Shown piece by piece: positions 1-6,178 of a DNA stretch of 9,432 nucleotides. Source of the DNA: CAVOBC01 sp963693635 (lineage in GTDB: Bacteria; Pseudomonadota; Gammaproteobacteria; Pseudomonadales; Azotimanducaceae); NCBI GenBank assembly GCA_963693635.1, contig CAVOBC010000173.1, positions 1 to 9,432 of the forward strand. Reading direction: 5' to 3'. Numbering within the stretch: the first letter of the stretch is position 1; every line of letters starts with the position of its first letter. Made by a program: the position numbers and the translations under genes. The notes below the pieces were generated by a model. It was given only the letters and a program-made list of their open reading frames with translations, made no database searches and was not told where the DNA came from.

Positions 1-436
1 AGATGCCCTGGGGCATTAGATGGGAAATGCTCTCTGACAACTTACGTTCGTAGTCTTCGCGTGCGTAGGCTGCCTTGGCGAGCGACTGGCGGTCGGACAG
101 GCTGTATTCCAGCCCCGGAGGAAGATCGGTTGGTTGCAGGTAGACGTTGAGCAAGGGTCGCTCTTTGCTGAGGGCGAAGTTGACCTCTTTCATGCAGTTG
201 TCAGAGCGGATTGACCGGGGGCTGATGTAGAACAGAAAGAGCGAGCAATCAGCCAGACGTTCGGCGAGTTCATCGCGCCAACGAATACCGGGGGCGATGC
301 CCTCGTCGTACCAGATGTTGAATCCGGATTGGTGCAAGAGTTCCAGCTCAGGGTAGATCAGCGCCGCGTCTGCATGGGAGTAGCTGACGAAGAGATACGG
401 CTCACTGCCTCGATAGGCATCGAATGGTCTTTCCAT
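1..436 (-). CDS. TIR-domain protein, N-terminal part (runs off left edge)
   Basis: Translation of the minus strand from the ATG at 434-436 stays open to the window edge, giving 145 residues that form a nearly complete TIR domain. Box 1 is YLFVSYSHAD (residues 14-23). It is followed by GFNIWYDEGIAPG (38-50), a hydrophobic strand CSLFLFYISPRS (64-75), and NCMKEV (80-85), in which Glu84 occupies the catalytic NAD-glycohydrolase position of TIR domains, four residues after Asn80 and three after Cys81. The sequence then reaches PPGLEYSLSDRQSL (106-119), the usual end of this TIR subtype. In bacteria such domains cleave NAD+ or make cyclic-ADP-ribose-type signals in defence, or act as protein-interaction modules; related proteins often carry TPR, cyclase or NTPase domains C-terminally. 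The C-terminal part is outside the window, so effector type is unknown. A short AGG lies 5 nt before the ATG. A possible small gene ends 5 bp upstream, which suggests co-translation. The TIR call is firm; a defence role is inference. Confidence 0.88.
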   Translation of the reverse strand, partial: MERPFDAYRGSEPYLFVSYSHADAALIYPELELLHQSGFNIWYDEGIAPGIRWRDELAERLADCSLFLFYISPRSIRSDNCMKEVNFALSKERPLLNVYLQPTDLPPGLEYSLSDRQSLAKAAYAREDYERKLSESISHLMPQGI

Positions 437-441
437 ACGGC

Positions 442-759
442 CTAACCCGCGTCCTGGCTGCGCTCCGGCAGGCGTGGTGCAATGTTGTCCGATACGGCAG
501 GGGAAGCCTGAATTGCGCCCGCCAGCGTGGCCACGATCAGAGAGTTTTCGGGCTGCCGGACATCGGCGAGATTGTAATCAGTCTGCCCGATCGATCTGTC
601 CTCCAGTTCCGAGGTCGCGGCAAGGCCGTCCAGGTTCTGCAGTTCGCTGTGTGTTACTTGTCTGATCACGAGATCCATGGAGATCGAGCCGCTTGTCGTC
701 AGCCTGCAGTAAGCCGGGGCGGTGAAGATTCGTTCGGCAACGGCCCAGACTGACATCAT
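442..759 (-). CDS. Possible small hypothetical protein upstream of the TIR gene
   Basis: An open frame on the minus strand ends with TAG at 442-444, five bases before the TIR start, so the two could be translated together. Two adjacent ATGs at 757-759 and 754-756 give about 105 residues; an internal ATG at 676-678 gives a 78-residue protein beginning MDLVIRQVTHSEL. The part after 678 has mostly G or C in third positions, like real genes here, and a plausible mix of hydrophobic and acidic residues with a helix-like stretch ENSLIVATLAGAIQ. The part before 678 looks less protein-like, and no strong ribosome-binding site precedes any of the starts. The frame stays open further upstream to 969, but that stretch is not convincing. 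I do not recognise a family. Small proteins next to TIR effectors can be regulators or adaptors; nothing here proves that. It may be a chance ORF. Confidence 0.3.
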   Translation of the reverse strand: MMSVWAVAERIFTAPAYCRLTTSGSISMDLVIRQVTHSELQNLDGLAATSELEDRSIGQTDYNLADVRQPENSLIVATLAGAIQASPAVSDNIAPRLPERSQDAG

Positions 760-1132
760 TCTATTTAGTATTGCCCGAAACTGATCCCTCGCGCCGGGCC
801 TCCCTTTTACCTGCACCCCTTTATTCGAGCTGCATGCGGGTGCGCGGTGTGTTGAGTGGGTGATGCCGTAGGGTAACCCAAGGCGTGGCCGGCAATTTTG
901 CGCGTTGATCACCGCCAGGCCAAGGGGTCGGGAACATGATCCGTCGTCGACCACCACGCGCGGTGGCACGATTACGATCAGCTTGGATACAGTTTATGTC
1001 GATGCGCGGCGGTTGTCTGAGAGCGTTGGGTCATGTTCGCGACCGAACGCCGAATGCTTGCAAGCCTCGGCCGCAATACCGACCGCGGTGGATGGTGTGT
1101 TCGCCGGATGGCCCGGGCGACACTTGGTTTGA
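760..1132. other. Gene-poor spacer, nothing recognised
   Basis: No convincing gene is seen between the possible small gene and the stop of the kinase remnant. Open frames of 60-75 codons exist on the plus strand (905-1132 and 936-1136) but they overlap each other in different frames, lack ribosome-binding sites and match no family I know. A short inverted repeat CCACC/GGTGG lies near 949-964. The minus strand carries a purine-rich AAAGGGAGG that resembles a ribosome-binding site near 798-806, but no start codon follows at a proper distance. The stretch may be decayed coding sequence or the promoter region of the TIR transcription unit. Confidence 0.4.
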
Positions 1133-1882
1133 CTAATCCCTCGACACCTCGAGAAGTCTTCCCCGCAGGGTTTCGAGGGTAAAGGGCTTGTGGAGCATGG
1201 CGCGCGCCTCCAGGCCGTCCAACTGGTCGGTCATATCCGCGTCGCTGTACCCGCTCATAATGACGACAGGCAGATCTGGCTCGGTCTCTCGACTCTTCTG
1301 TAGGGCCTCGCGGCCACTTATCGTTGGCGTCGTGAGATCCATCAGGACCAGATCAAAAGCCGTATCGGTGGCGAGTATGTCAACGGCAGCGGCGCCGTCG
1401 CCTGCCTCATACGAGGTCGCGCCGACTGCGGCCAAAAGTTCGCGCGCGATCTCCCTTACGCCAACCTCGTCGTCGACGATGAGGACGCGCTTGCCTTGCA
1501 TGTTGGGCGTCTCACGCGGTAGCTGCTTGGTGGGTGGTGGTACGAAGGGTCCGGTCGGCAGGAACAGACGAACGCGGGTGCCAGCCCCGGCTTCGCTCTG
1601 CACGCTGACACCACCACCGTACCCCTGGACTATCCCAAGTGACGCAGAGAGGCCGAGACCGCGCCCGTCTTCCTTCGTCGTGAAGAACGGATCGAACATA
1701 CGTGCCGTCGTGTCGAGATTCATACCCAGACCGTCGTCGGCCACTTCGACGACGACGTATGAGCCGGGCTGCAGATCGTGCACAAGACCACGTTCGACGG
1801 AGTGCAGCGTCCAGGTCACAGCTTCGGTCCGCAGGGTCACCAACCCCCCGTCCGTGCCCATAGCGTCCGAGGCATTGATCAA
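1133..1882 (-). pseudogene. 5'-truncated hybrid histidine kinase (ATPase + receiver only)
   Basis: The minus-strand frame begins inside the N-box of a histidine-kinase ATPase domain (INASDAMG, residues 2-9; first codon TTG). It continues through the G1 box DDGLGM (49-54), F box FDPFFTTK (63-70), G2 box GRGLGLS (73-79) and G3 region GAGTRV (99-104). After a linker comes a CheY-like receiver domain starting KRVLIVDDE (131-139) with acidic Asp137/Asp138, phospho-acceptor Asp182 in LMDLTTP, Ser210 in VIMSG and Lys232 in HKPF. All receiver catalytic residues are present. Intact relatives have PAS or other sensor domains and a dimerisation/phospho-acceptor (H-box) region before the N-box. Here that sequence is absent: upstream in the same frame only nine more codons precede a stop, and the other two frames show no H-box homology. 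A TTG start inside a conserved motif is unlikely to be native. The best reading is a remnant left by deletion or rearrangement near 1882; expression as a free ATPase-receiver protein cannot be excluded. Confidence 0.8.
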
Positions 1883-2187
1883 GTGGCACTTCGCCGGACC
1901 ATACGATTATGGGTTATCGACATCAATAACGTTAGTGGCGCGCGGTCACACTGCAAGACGACCGAGGTGTTGGTGTTGATCCGTGGCGCAATAGCACGTT
2001 GCCGAGATGCTTCTGACCAGCCCAGACATGGATTTCACGTTCGCTTGCGGAGCCTTCGGAAACTTTCGGAACGACGCTTGTTCCAGTTTGCTGCTGCTGG
2101 GAATTGCTGGCCGCTCCAAAATATGGTGGCAAGAACCAATGTTGCGTTCTGTCAGGCCCGAGTGTTGCTTTTAACACATTGATTTAT
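1883..2187. other. Non-coding spacer next to the kinase truncation point
   Basis: The sequence between the kinase breakpoint and the micro-ORF cascade holds no gene I can support. Frames open on either strand (minus 1932-2177; plus 1778-2182, which runs into the antisense of the kinase) have no recognisable domain. A small direct repeat of TTCGGAA is present near 2052-2067. I looked for terminal inverted repeats or transposase fragments that would explain the kinase truncation and saw none. Confidence 0.4.
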
Positions 2188-2341
2188 ATGGACTTGGGGA
2201 TTCTGGTATGAGTGTTGCAATGCTGAAACGCATGGGTTGCCCGCACAATACTGGTTGTTGGAAGGGTGAGGGATCGTGAGTCAGCAGTTGTGGGCGACGA
2301 CGGCCTGGATCAGCACCTGGTTGAACACTCGGTTTGAATGA
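2188..2341 (+). other. Three overlapping micro-ORFs leading into the 2TM gene
   Basis: Three very short frames are joined end to start. ATG 2188 to TGA 2209-2211 encodes 7 residues (MDLGILV). ATG 2208 to TGA 2277-2279 encodes 23 residues beginning MSVAMLKRMGCPHNTGC. GTG 2276 to TGA 2339-2341 encodes 21 residues beginning with the GTG start and then SQQLWATTAWISTW. Each start overlaps the preceding stop (ATGA, GTGA), and the last TGA overlaps the ATG at 2338 of the 2TM gene (ATGA again). The second and third have purine-rich sequences at ribosome-binding distance (TTGGGGA near 2195-2201; GAAGGGTGAGGG at 2261-2272). The third peptide is rich in Trp (three in 21). They could be leader peptides controlling the 2TM gene by translational coupling, or chance overlaps. 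No family is recognised. Confidence 0.3.
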
Positions 2342-2862
2342 AGAGAGTAGTGACAATGAATGAAGAGCAGGCACGCAAGCACGTTAATGAACTCAAGGGG
2401 TTCTATGCACACCTGGGGGTGTACATCGGTGTCAACGGCTTTCTGCTGATGATCAATCTGATGGAGTCAGGCGATGAACTCTGGTTCATCTATCCGCTGT
2501 TCGGTTGGGGTATCGGTCTCGTTGCGCACGCTTTTCAGGTGTTCGGGGGCGGCCATGGTTGGGAGCATCGGAAGATGCAGGAATTGACAGGGCATTCGGT
2601 TACCCGTGACGAACTGGAACGTCTGACTGAACGAACCGATGCATTGATCAAAATTCTCGGCGCGGTCGACTGGGATCAGATTGACCCGGACCCGCTCGCC
2701 ACCCGGACCAACCTGCAGCAGGCGCGCACGGAAATGCAGCGCATGCAACGCAGAGAGGGCGACGCGGCCATTGACGAAGACCAGGTACGTCGCGAGATCG
2801 AGAAGCTCGAAGAGTTTGTGACCAGCCCGCAGTTTGACTACTACGACAAAGCGTCCCGGTAA
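2338..2862 (+). CDS. 2TM-domain inner-membrane protein
   Basis: The 174-residue product carries a 2TM domain in its first half. ARKHVNELKGFYAHLGVYIGV matches the family's opening, with transmembrane segment 1 at about residues 22-42. A short loop containing ESGDELWF follows, then segment 2 (about 48-69, IYPLFGWGIGLVAHAFQVF) and a Gly/His-rich GGGHGWEH. The family is found alone or fused to histidine kinases and LytTR regulators in sensory membrane proteins. The C-terminal half (about 88-174) is charged and predicted cytoplasmic, with likely helical or coiled segments at LERLTERTDALIKIL and QVRREIEKLEEFV. The molecular role of stand-alone 2TM proteins is not established. The start is uncertain. 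ATG 2338 overlaps the stop of a micro-ORF but has no ribosome-binding site of its own. ATG 2356, which gives MNEEQARKHV, has AAGAGAG at 2341-2347 about 8 bases before it and fits the family's usual N-terminus better. The gene is followed by a long gap, so it is probably transcribed alone. Confidence 0.82.
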   Translation: MKRVVTMNEEQARKHVNELKGFYAHLGVYIGVNGFLLMINLMESGDELWFIYPLFGWGIGLVAHAFQVFGGGHGWEHRKMQELTGHSVTRDELERLTERTDALIKILGAVDWDQIDPDPLATRTNLQQARTEMQRMQRREGDAAIDEDQVRREIEKLEEFVTSPQFDYYDKASR

Positions 2863-2889
2863 CTTGCCTCTCCTCTCTACCTCCTCCTC

Positions 2890-2919
2890 AAAAAAATGAA
2901 AGTCGAGACCTGCCTCGAC
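2890..2919 (-). terminator. Terminator-like hairpin, minus orientation
   Basis: A perfect 6-bp stem GTCGAG/CTCGAC (2902-2907 with 2914-2919, loop ACCTGC) is flanked on its left by A7 at 2890-2896. Read on the minus strand, this is a hairpin followed by TTTCATTTTTTT, the layout of an intrinsic terminator. No convincing minus-strand gene ends nearby, so its function is uncertain. The stem is short. Confidence 0.35.
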
Positions 2920-3046
2920 GACGACGGGCGGTTGGCTGTGGCCGGCCAGTCGGGGATCGATTCTTCCTGATGGTCTGAATCTGGGTCTCTCGCCTCACTC
3001 CCGTGAAGCAGCCAGGGTGTTCGGTCCTTGGTTGTGGCGGTAATCA

Positions 3047-3072
3047 CGAAAGAAAAGCGACTCGTGTCGCTT
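3047..3072 (-). terminator. Second terminator-like hairpin, minus orientation
   Basis: A perfect 7-bp stem AAGCGAC/GTCGCTT (3055-3061 with 3066-3072, loop TCGT) is followed on the minus strand by TTCTTTCGTG. It lies 136 bp from the hairpin at 2902-2919 and points the same way. The T tract is weak, and no minus-strand gene upstream of it has been identified. Confidence 0.3.
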
Positions 3073-3118
3073 CCGGTCTTCGGTCGATGTCCCCGGTCGA
3101 TGTTCCCGATCCGGAGAG

Positions 3119-3147
3119 TTGACGCGGAGGCCGTAATTCGGTCTATT
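3119..3147 (+). promoter_or_regulatory. Candidate sigma70 promoter for the esterase gene
   Basis: TTGACG at 3119-3124 (5 of 6 to the -35 consensus) is separated by 17 bp from TCTATT at 3142-3147 (4 of 6 to the -10 consensus). Transcription would begin near 3154, giving a leader of about 140 nt that contains the 20-bp tandem repeat. The call is by consensus only. Confidence 0.4.
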
Positions 3148-3240
3148 CCCCCGAAGGCACCTATTAAGCAACCTGCCAGGCGGCAAGTCGGTGAGGACGC
3201 CGTCGATGCTGGACTATGCCAGGTCAGATGTCTTGCACCG

Positions 3241-3280
3241 CCCAAAATATCCCGCCACAACCCGAAATATCCCACCGCGA
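3241..3280 (+). repeat. 20-bp tandem direct repeat before the esterase start
   Basis: Two 20-base units lie back to back at 3241-3260 and 3261-3280, both with the core AAATATCCC between cytosine-rich flanks. They agree at 16 of 20 positions, and all four differences are A/G transitions. The array abuts the esterase ribosome-binding site AAAGGAG (3280-3286). A 20-bp period is about two helical turns, so the units could be a paired binding site on one DNA face or an mRNA regulatory site. Confidence 0.6.
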
Positions 3281-3292
3281 AAGGAGTAACAC

Positions 3293-4933
3293 ATGCCTCT
3301 GAGATCCCTGGTCACGTTCACATTGGTGCTCGGCTTGCTAAGTGGTTGTTCCGGCCCACCCAGTGATGTTCCCGAGTCCGCGAAGTTGAGCGAAGACGTT
3401 TTGAAGGTGATGCCGGTTGGTACCGACGTGACCACGAACGCGGGCCGGATTGATGGCGAGTCGCTCGGGTCAGACCTGCACGTATTCCGGGGGATACCGT
3501 TTGCAGCAGCGCCGACCGGCGACGCCCGGTGGCGTGCGCCGCTCGCAGTTGAGGAATGGGATGGCGCAAGAGATGCCAAATCATTCGGCGCCATCTGCCC
3601 GCAGCTCCCTGTGCTCGCGACCATGATGGGCGTAGAACTTCCAGCCACCAGCGAGGACTGCCTGTTTCTGAATGTGTGGACGCCCGCGAATATGACTGAC
3701 GAGAAGCTTCCCGTCATGGTCTGGATACACGGCGGTGGCCTCTCGCTGGGTTGGAGCAACCAGAGCGGGTACGACGGTGCTGCGCTCGCGCGCAAAGGCG
3801 TGATTCTTGTGAGCGTGAACTATCGGCTCGGGCCGCTTGGGTATCTTGCGCATCCCAATCTGACTGCAGAATCGGTCAACGGCGGATCGGGAAACTACGG
3901 CTTTCTTGATCAGATTGCGGCACTCGAGTGGGTGCAGGGCAACATCACGCAATTCGGCGGCGACCCATCGAATGTGACTATCTTTGGCGAATCAGCTGGT
4001 GGTACCAGCATCGTTGCCCTGCAGGCCTCGCCCCTCACAGCGGGCCTGTTCGCACGGGCGATCGCGCAGAGTCCCTGGTTTCAGGAGGCGAACGTTCTGC
4101 ATCAGAGCGAGGAATCTCGCTTTGCTGAAAGCGCCGAGGCGCGGGGTCGGGCCTGGGTCAACGGGATCAAGCGTGGCGCAACGATTGCAGACCTTCGTGC
4201 GCTGCCGGTCGAACAACTGATCGGGCCTGACATCGCCGCGCATAGCCCGCATGTCACCGTTGACGGTCACTTCATGAAACGGACGGTTGAGGCGGTGTTT
4301 GCCGAAGGTGAGCAGCAGAATGTTCCAACCATCATTGGCACCAATCGCGATGAAGGCACGATGTTCATGGGCGGGTTACTCGCGGACGATCAACTGCAGT
4401 CAGGCATCCGGACTGTCTACAAGGACGCGGCGGCGGGTGTCATTGCCGTTTACGTCGATGGTGAAGGGGTTGATGTTCCGGCCGCAGCCAACCAATACCT
4501 CACCGATACCATGTTTCTGCGCTCAACGAGGGAGTTCCTGGGCGGTATGGGCAAGGTGTCGAGTCCGGCGTATCAATATCATTTCACCCGCGTCAATCCG
4601 GCCAATCCTGCCGCTGGTGCGCACCATGCGGCCGAAATCGGCTACGTATTCAATGCGGGTTTGGGCTTCGGTGGCGGTGGTGCAGCGCAACCCTTTCGAG
4701 TCAGCATAGATACCGTCAAACTGAGTGAGGAGGATCGAAGGCTGCGGGAAGCCATGATTACCTACTGGACAAACTTTGCGCGCACCGGCAATCCGAATGG
4801 CGAAGGGCTGGTCGAGTGGCCTGAGTACCGCGCAGACCGCGCTTATCTGGAGCTGGGCGACAGCATCGAGGCCGGCACCGCCCTGGGTGCGGAAAGGCTT
4901 GACCGGTTGACGGCTGCGATTAGCAGCGAGTGA
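3293..4933 (+). CDS. Type B carboxylesterase lipoprotein
   Basis: The 546-residue product is a carboxylesterase type B (alpha/beta hydrolase) that should hydrolyse carboxylic esters. The N-terminus MPLRSLVTFTLVLGLLSGCS is a lipoprotein signal with lipobox LSGC, so Cys19 would be lipidated. Ser follows it, which favours outer-membrane sorting. Family motifs run in order: FRGIPFAAAPTGDARWRAP (65-83), EDCLFLNVWTPA (121-132), oxyanion-hole HGGG (146-149), VNYRLGPLGYL (175-185), GNYGFLDQIAALEWV (200-214), and nucleophile elbow FGESAGG with catalytic Ser234. The acidic residue is probably Glu354 in GTNRDEGTMF, and His445 in HHAAEIGYVF completes the triad. The C-terminal YWTNFARTGNPNG (491-503) is also typical. 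Length matches the family, so the enzyme looks complete. ATG 3293 is preceded by AAAGGAG at a good distance. It stands alone, with its own promoter and a hairpin after the stop. The substrate cannot be told; ester-bearing xenobiotics or lipids are possible. Confidence 0.95.
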   Translation: MPLRSLVTFTLVLGLLSGCSGPPSDVPESAKLSEDVLKVMPVGTDVTTNAGRIDGESLGSDLHVFRGIPFAAAPTGDARWRAPLAVEEWDGARDAKSFGAICPQLPVLATMMGVELPATSEDCLFLNVWTPANMTDEKLPVMVWIHGGGLSLGWSNQSGYDGAALARKGVILVSVNYRLGPLGYLAHPNLTAESVNGGSGNYGFLDQIAALEWVQGNITQFGGDPSNVTIFGESAGGTSIVALQASPLTAGLFARAIAQSPWFQEANVLHQSEESRFAESAEARGRAWVNGIKRGATIADLRALPVEQLIGPDIAAHSPHVTVDGHFMKRTVEAVFAEGEQQNVPTIIGTNRDEGTMFMGGLLADDQLQSGIRTVYKDAAAGVIAVYVDGEGVDVPAAANQYLTDTMFLRSTREFLGGMGKVSSPAYQYHFTRVNPANPAAGAHHAAEIGYVFNAGLGFGGGGAAQPFRVSIDTVKLSEEDRRLREAMITYWTNFARTGNPNGEGLVEWPEYRADRAYLELGDSIEAGTALGAERLDRLTAAISSE

Positions 4934-4964
4934 TCGCTCTTCAGCTAAGCTAAATAGCAACGCG

Positions 4965-4985
4965 CAAGGACGGCTCCCGTCCTTG
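4965..4985. terminator. Strong GC hairpin after the esterase, no U-tract
   Basis: A perfect 9-bp stem CAAGGACGG/CCGTCCTTG with a 3-base loop (CTC) lies 31 bp after the esterase stop. It is flanked by GCCGCGG rather than a T run on the right, and by an A-containing CTAAATAGC on the left. It could stop transcription weakly in either direction or protect the mRNA 3' end between these convergent genes. Confidence 0.45.
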
Positions 4986-5131
4986 GCCGCGGAATTGGAG
5001 GTTGAATCGCATTGTCACGAGGTGACGCATCAGCCGGGTGTCGCCGGCAATCGCTCCAATGCGACCGACCAGGCCCGCGCTGAATCGCTGAGGCAACGTC
5101 CGTGGTCGTTGACGAATAGCCCGGTCGGGGG

Positions 5132-5176
5132 TTGACGATCGCCGGGTTGACGGTGGCCGGGTTGACGACGGGCCGG
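5132..5176. repeat. Three tandem 15-bp repeats, TTGACG-centred
   Basis: Units begin at 5132, 5147 and 5162: TTGACGATCGCCGGG, TTGACGGTGGCCGGG and TTGACGACGGGCCGG. A further TTGACG occurs at 5109, out of register by 8 bases. The array lies in the spacer between convergent genes. Expansion by slipped-strand replication is the likely origin. The repeated TTGAC is a -35-like or protein-binding core, but no matching -10 array is seen. Confidence 0.7.
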
Positions 5177-5254
5177 CTTCCGGTCCGTGTCGACTGTCGT
5201 GTCAACACAACTGATCGCTCACGTGCCGTGCCCTGATGAGTGCCACCAACTGTC

Positions 5255-6160
5255 TCAGTCGAACGCAGAGAAAACCTCGTCGTCCAACTCCTGATAGACC
5301 TCCGGACGCTGTGGCCTGATTTGCGGCGTGAATTCTGTGACCCCGACGTCGAGGAAATCGCCGATCCGATCGATGACATATTGGGGCGAGCCGATCATGG
5401 CCCAGTCGTTCTCACCCCGTACCTCCTTCGCTTTCGCTTCGTCACGGATGATGCGAATCGGTACGTGAACGGTCTTTTTAATCTCCGATGGGTCGCGGCC
5501 AACGTTTTCACAATGTCGCTCAAGGACTGTCGACAGATGGGCAATTCGCTCCGGGCTCGCGATGACGTTCATGATGTCGCCATACATAGCGAGCGTCTTC
5601 AGGGTGCGCTTCTCGCCGGTACCGCCGACCATGATCGGGATGGGGTCTTTGAACGCGCGTGGTGCGAACGGGGCTTCCTTCAGGCTGTAATATTTTCCGC
5701 TGTAGTTAACTCTACCGTCCGTGTGAAAGAGCTGTCGGATGAGGTCACAGGCTTCTTCCAGCCGATCCGATCGCTCGCGCAATGGCGGAAACTCCCAGCC
5801 GTACGCCTCGTGCTCACGGATGTTCCAACCGGCACCAATACCCAGCATGACGCGCCCATGTGATATCACATCGATAGTTGCCGCCATCTTGGCCATGAGG
5901 GCCGGATTGCGATAGGTGTTGCCGGACACGAGAATGCCGAGTTTTAGCTTACTTGTCACAGCTGCTACGGCCGCGAGCAATGACCAGCCCTCAAGGGTGT
6001 CGAGCATCTCTGAGTCCATCACCTCGTCGGTGGGACTCCACGGCGGAATGAAGTGGTCGTACGCGTAGACGCTGGTCCAGCGACCTTTCTCCATCACTTC
6101 GAGTACTGCGAGGATGTCCTCCCAGGTGGCTTGGTTGTTGACGAGTTGCGATCCAAACAT
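5255..6160 (-). CDS. LLM-class (luciferase-like) flavin/F420-dependent oxidoreductase
   Basis: The 301-residue product is a bacterial-luciferase-like monooxygenase/oxidoreductase with a TIM-barrel fold that uses FMN or F420 as reduced cofactor. Visible motifs are ATWEDILAVLEVMEKGRWTSVYAYDHF (11-37), with Asp35-His36 at the cofactor/substrate pocket; LGILVSGNTYRNPALMAKMAATIDVISHGRVMLGIGAGW (74-112), the core of the family; HEAYGWEFPPLRERSDRLEEA (117-137); and PIPIMVGGTGEKRTL (174-188). The GAGWN...HEAYGW...RSDRLEE pattern resembles the subgroup usually annotated as F420-dependent LLM enzymes, but cofactor choice cannot be settled from sequence alone, and F420 is uncommon in proteobacteria. Length is normal and the ORF is intact. 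The start at 6160 is preceded by AAAAAGGA about 9 bases upstream. The gene is divergent from the PhyH oxygenase and convergent with the esterase, so it is probably monocistronic. The substrate is unknown. Confidence 0.92.
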   Translation of the reverse strand: MFGSQLVNNQATWEDILAVLEVMEKGRWTSVYAYDHFIPPWSPTDEVMDSEMLDTLEGWSLLAAVAAVTSKLKLGILVSGNTYRNPALMAKMAATIDVISHGRVMLGIGAGWNIREHEAYGWEFPPLRERSDRLEEACDLIRQLFHTDGRVNYSGKYYSLKEAPFAPRAFKDPIPIMVGGTGEKRTLKTLAMYGDIMNVIASPERIAHLSTVLERHCENVGRDPSEIKKTVHVPIRIIRDEAKAKEVRGENDWAMIGSPQYVIDRIGDFLDVGVTEFTPQIRPQRPEVYQELDDEVFSAFD

Positions 6161-6178
6161 GGTTCGGTGTCCTTTTTA

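Larger units (their letters stand above)
2863..3292. other. 430-bp gap with hairpins, repeats and a likely promoter
   Basis: No gene is supported here; a minus-strand frame at 2877-3275 has no family resemblance. The stretch begins with a pyrimidine-only run at 2867-2876 and a pyrimidine-rich run to 2889, then an A7 tract. Two hairpins with T-rich tails on the minus strand lie at 2902-2919 and 3055-3072. An imperfect 13-bp tandem repeat GGTCGATGTCCCC / GGTCGATGTTCCC sits at 3082-3107. The last 180 bases hold a candidate promoter, a 20-bp tandem repeat and the esterase ribosome-binding site; these are listed separately. Confidence 0.5.
4934..5254. other. Spacer between convergent esterase and LLM genes
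   Basis: This 321-bp stretch separates two genes whose 3' ends face each other. It contains the GC hairpin at 4965-4985 and the 15-bp tandem repeat at 5132-5176. A minus-strand frame spans it (4945-5379), but its start lies inside the LLM gene and its Arg/Ser/Thr-rich translation matches nothing known. I see no other gene. Confidence 0.5.

Noticed and set aside
424..753. Plus-strand frame of 109 codons
   Set aside because: It overlaps the start of the TIR gene in antisense and the possible small minus-strand gene. It shows no family features.
813..843. GCACCC...GGGTGC inverted repeat as a terminator
   Set aside because: The stem is only 6 bp with a loop of about 19 bases and no T tract on either strand.
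905..1132. Plus-strand frame of 75 codons
   Set aside because: GTG start without a ribosome-binding site, unknown composition, and a competing overlapping frame.
1188..1979. Long plus-strand open frame (263 codons)
   Set aside because: It is antisense to the kinase ATPase-receiver gene, is Ser/Arg/Pro-rich as expected of a shadow frame, and has no domain resemblance.
1880..2187. Insertion-sequence scar at the kinase truncation
   Set aside because: No terminal inverted repeats, target-site duplication or transposase fragment could be found by eye.
2877..3275. Minus-strand frame of 132 codons in the gap before the esterase
   Set aside because: No ribosome-binding site, no family resemblance, and it covers the candidate esterase promoter, the repeats and two hairpins.
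5100..5180. CRISPR-like array
   Set aside because: The repeat units are 15 bp and contiguous, with no spacers, so this is a simple tandem repeat.
4945..5379. Minus-strand frame of 144 codons with VNPAT/VNPAI repeats
   Set aside because: The pentapeptide pattern is only the 15-bp DNA array translated. The start lies inside the LLM gene and the composition is not protein-like.
5240..5863. Plus-strand open frame of 207 codons
   Set aside because: It lies opposite the LLM oxidoreductase, whose minus-strand frame has clear family motifs throughout.
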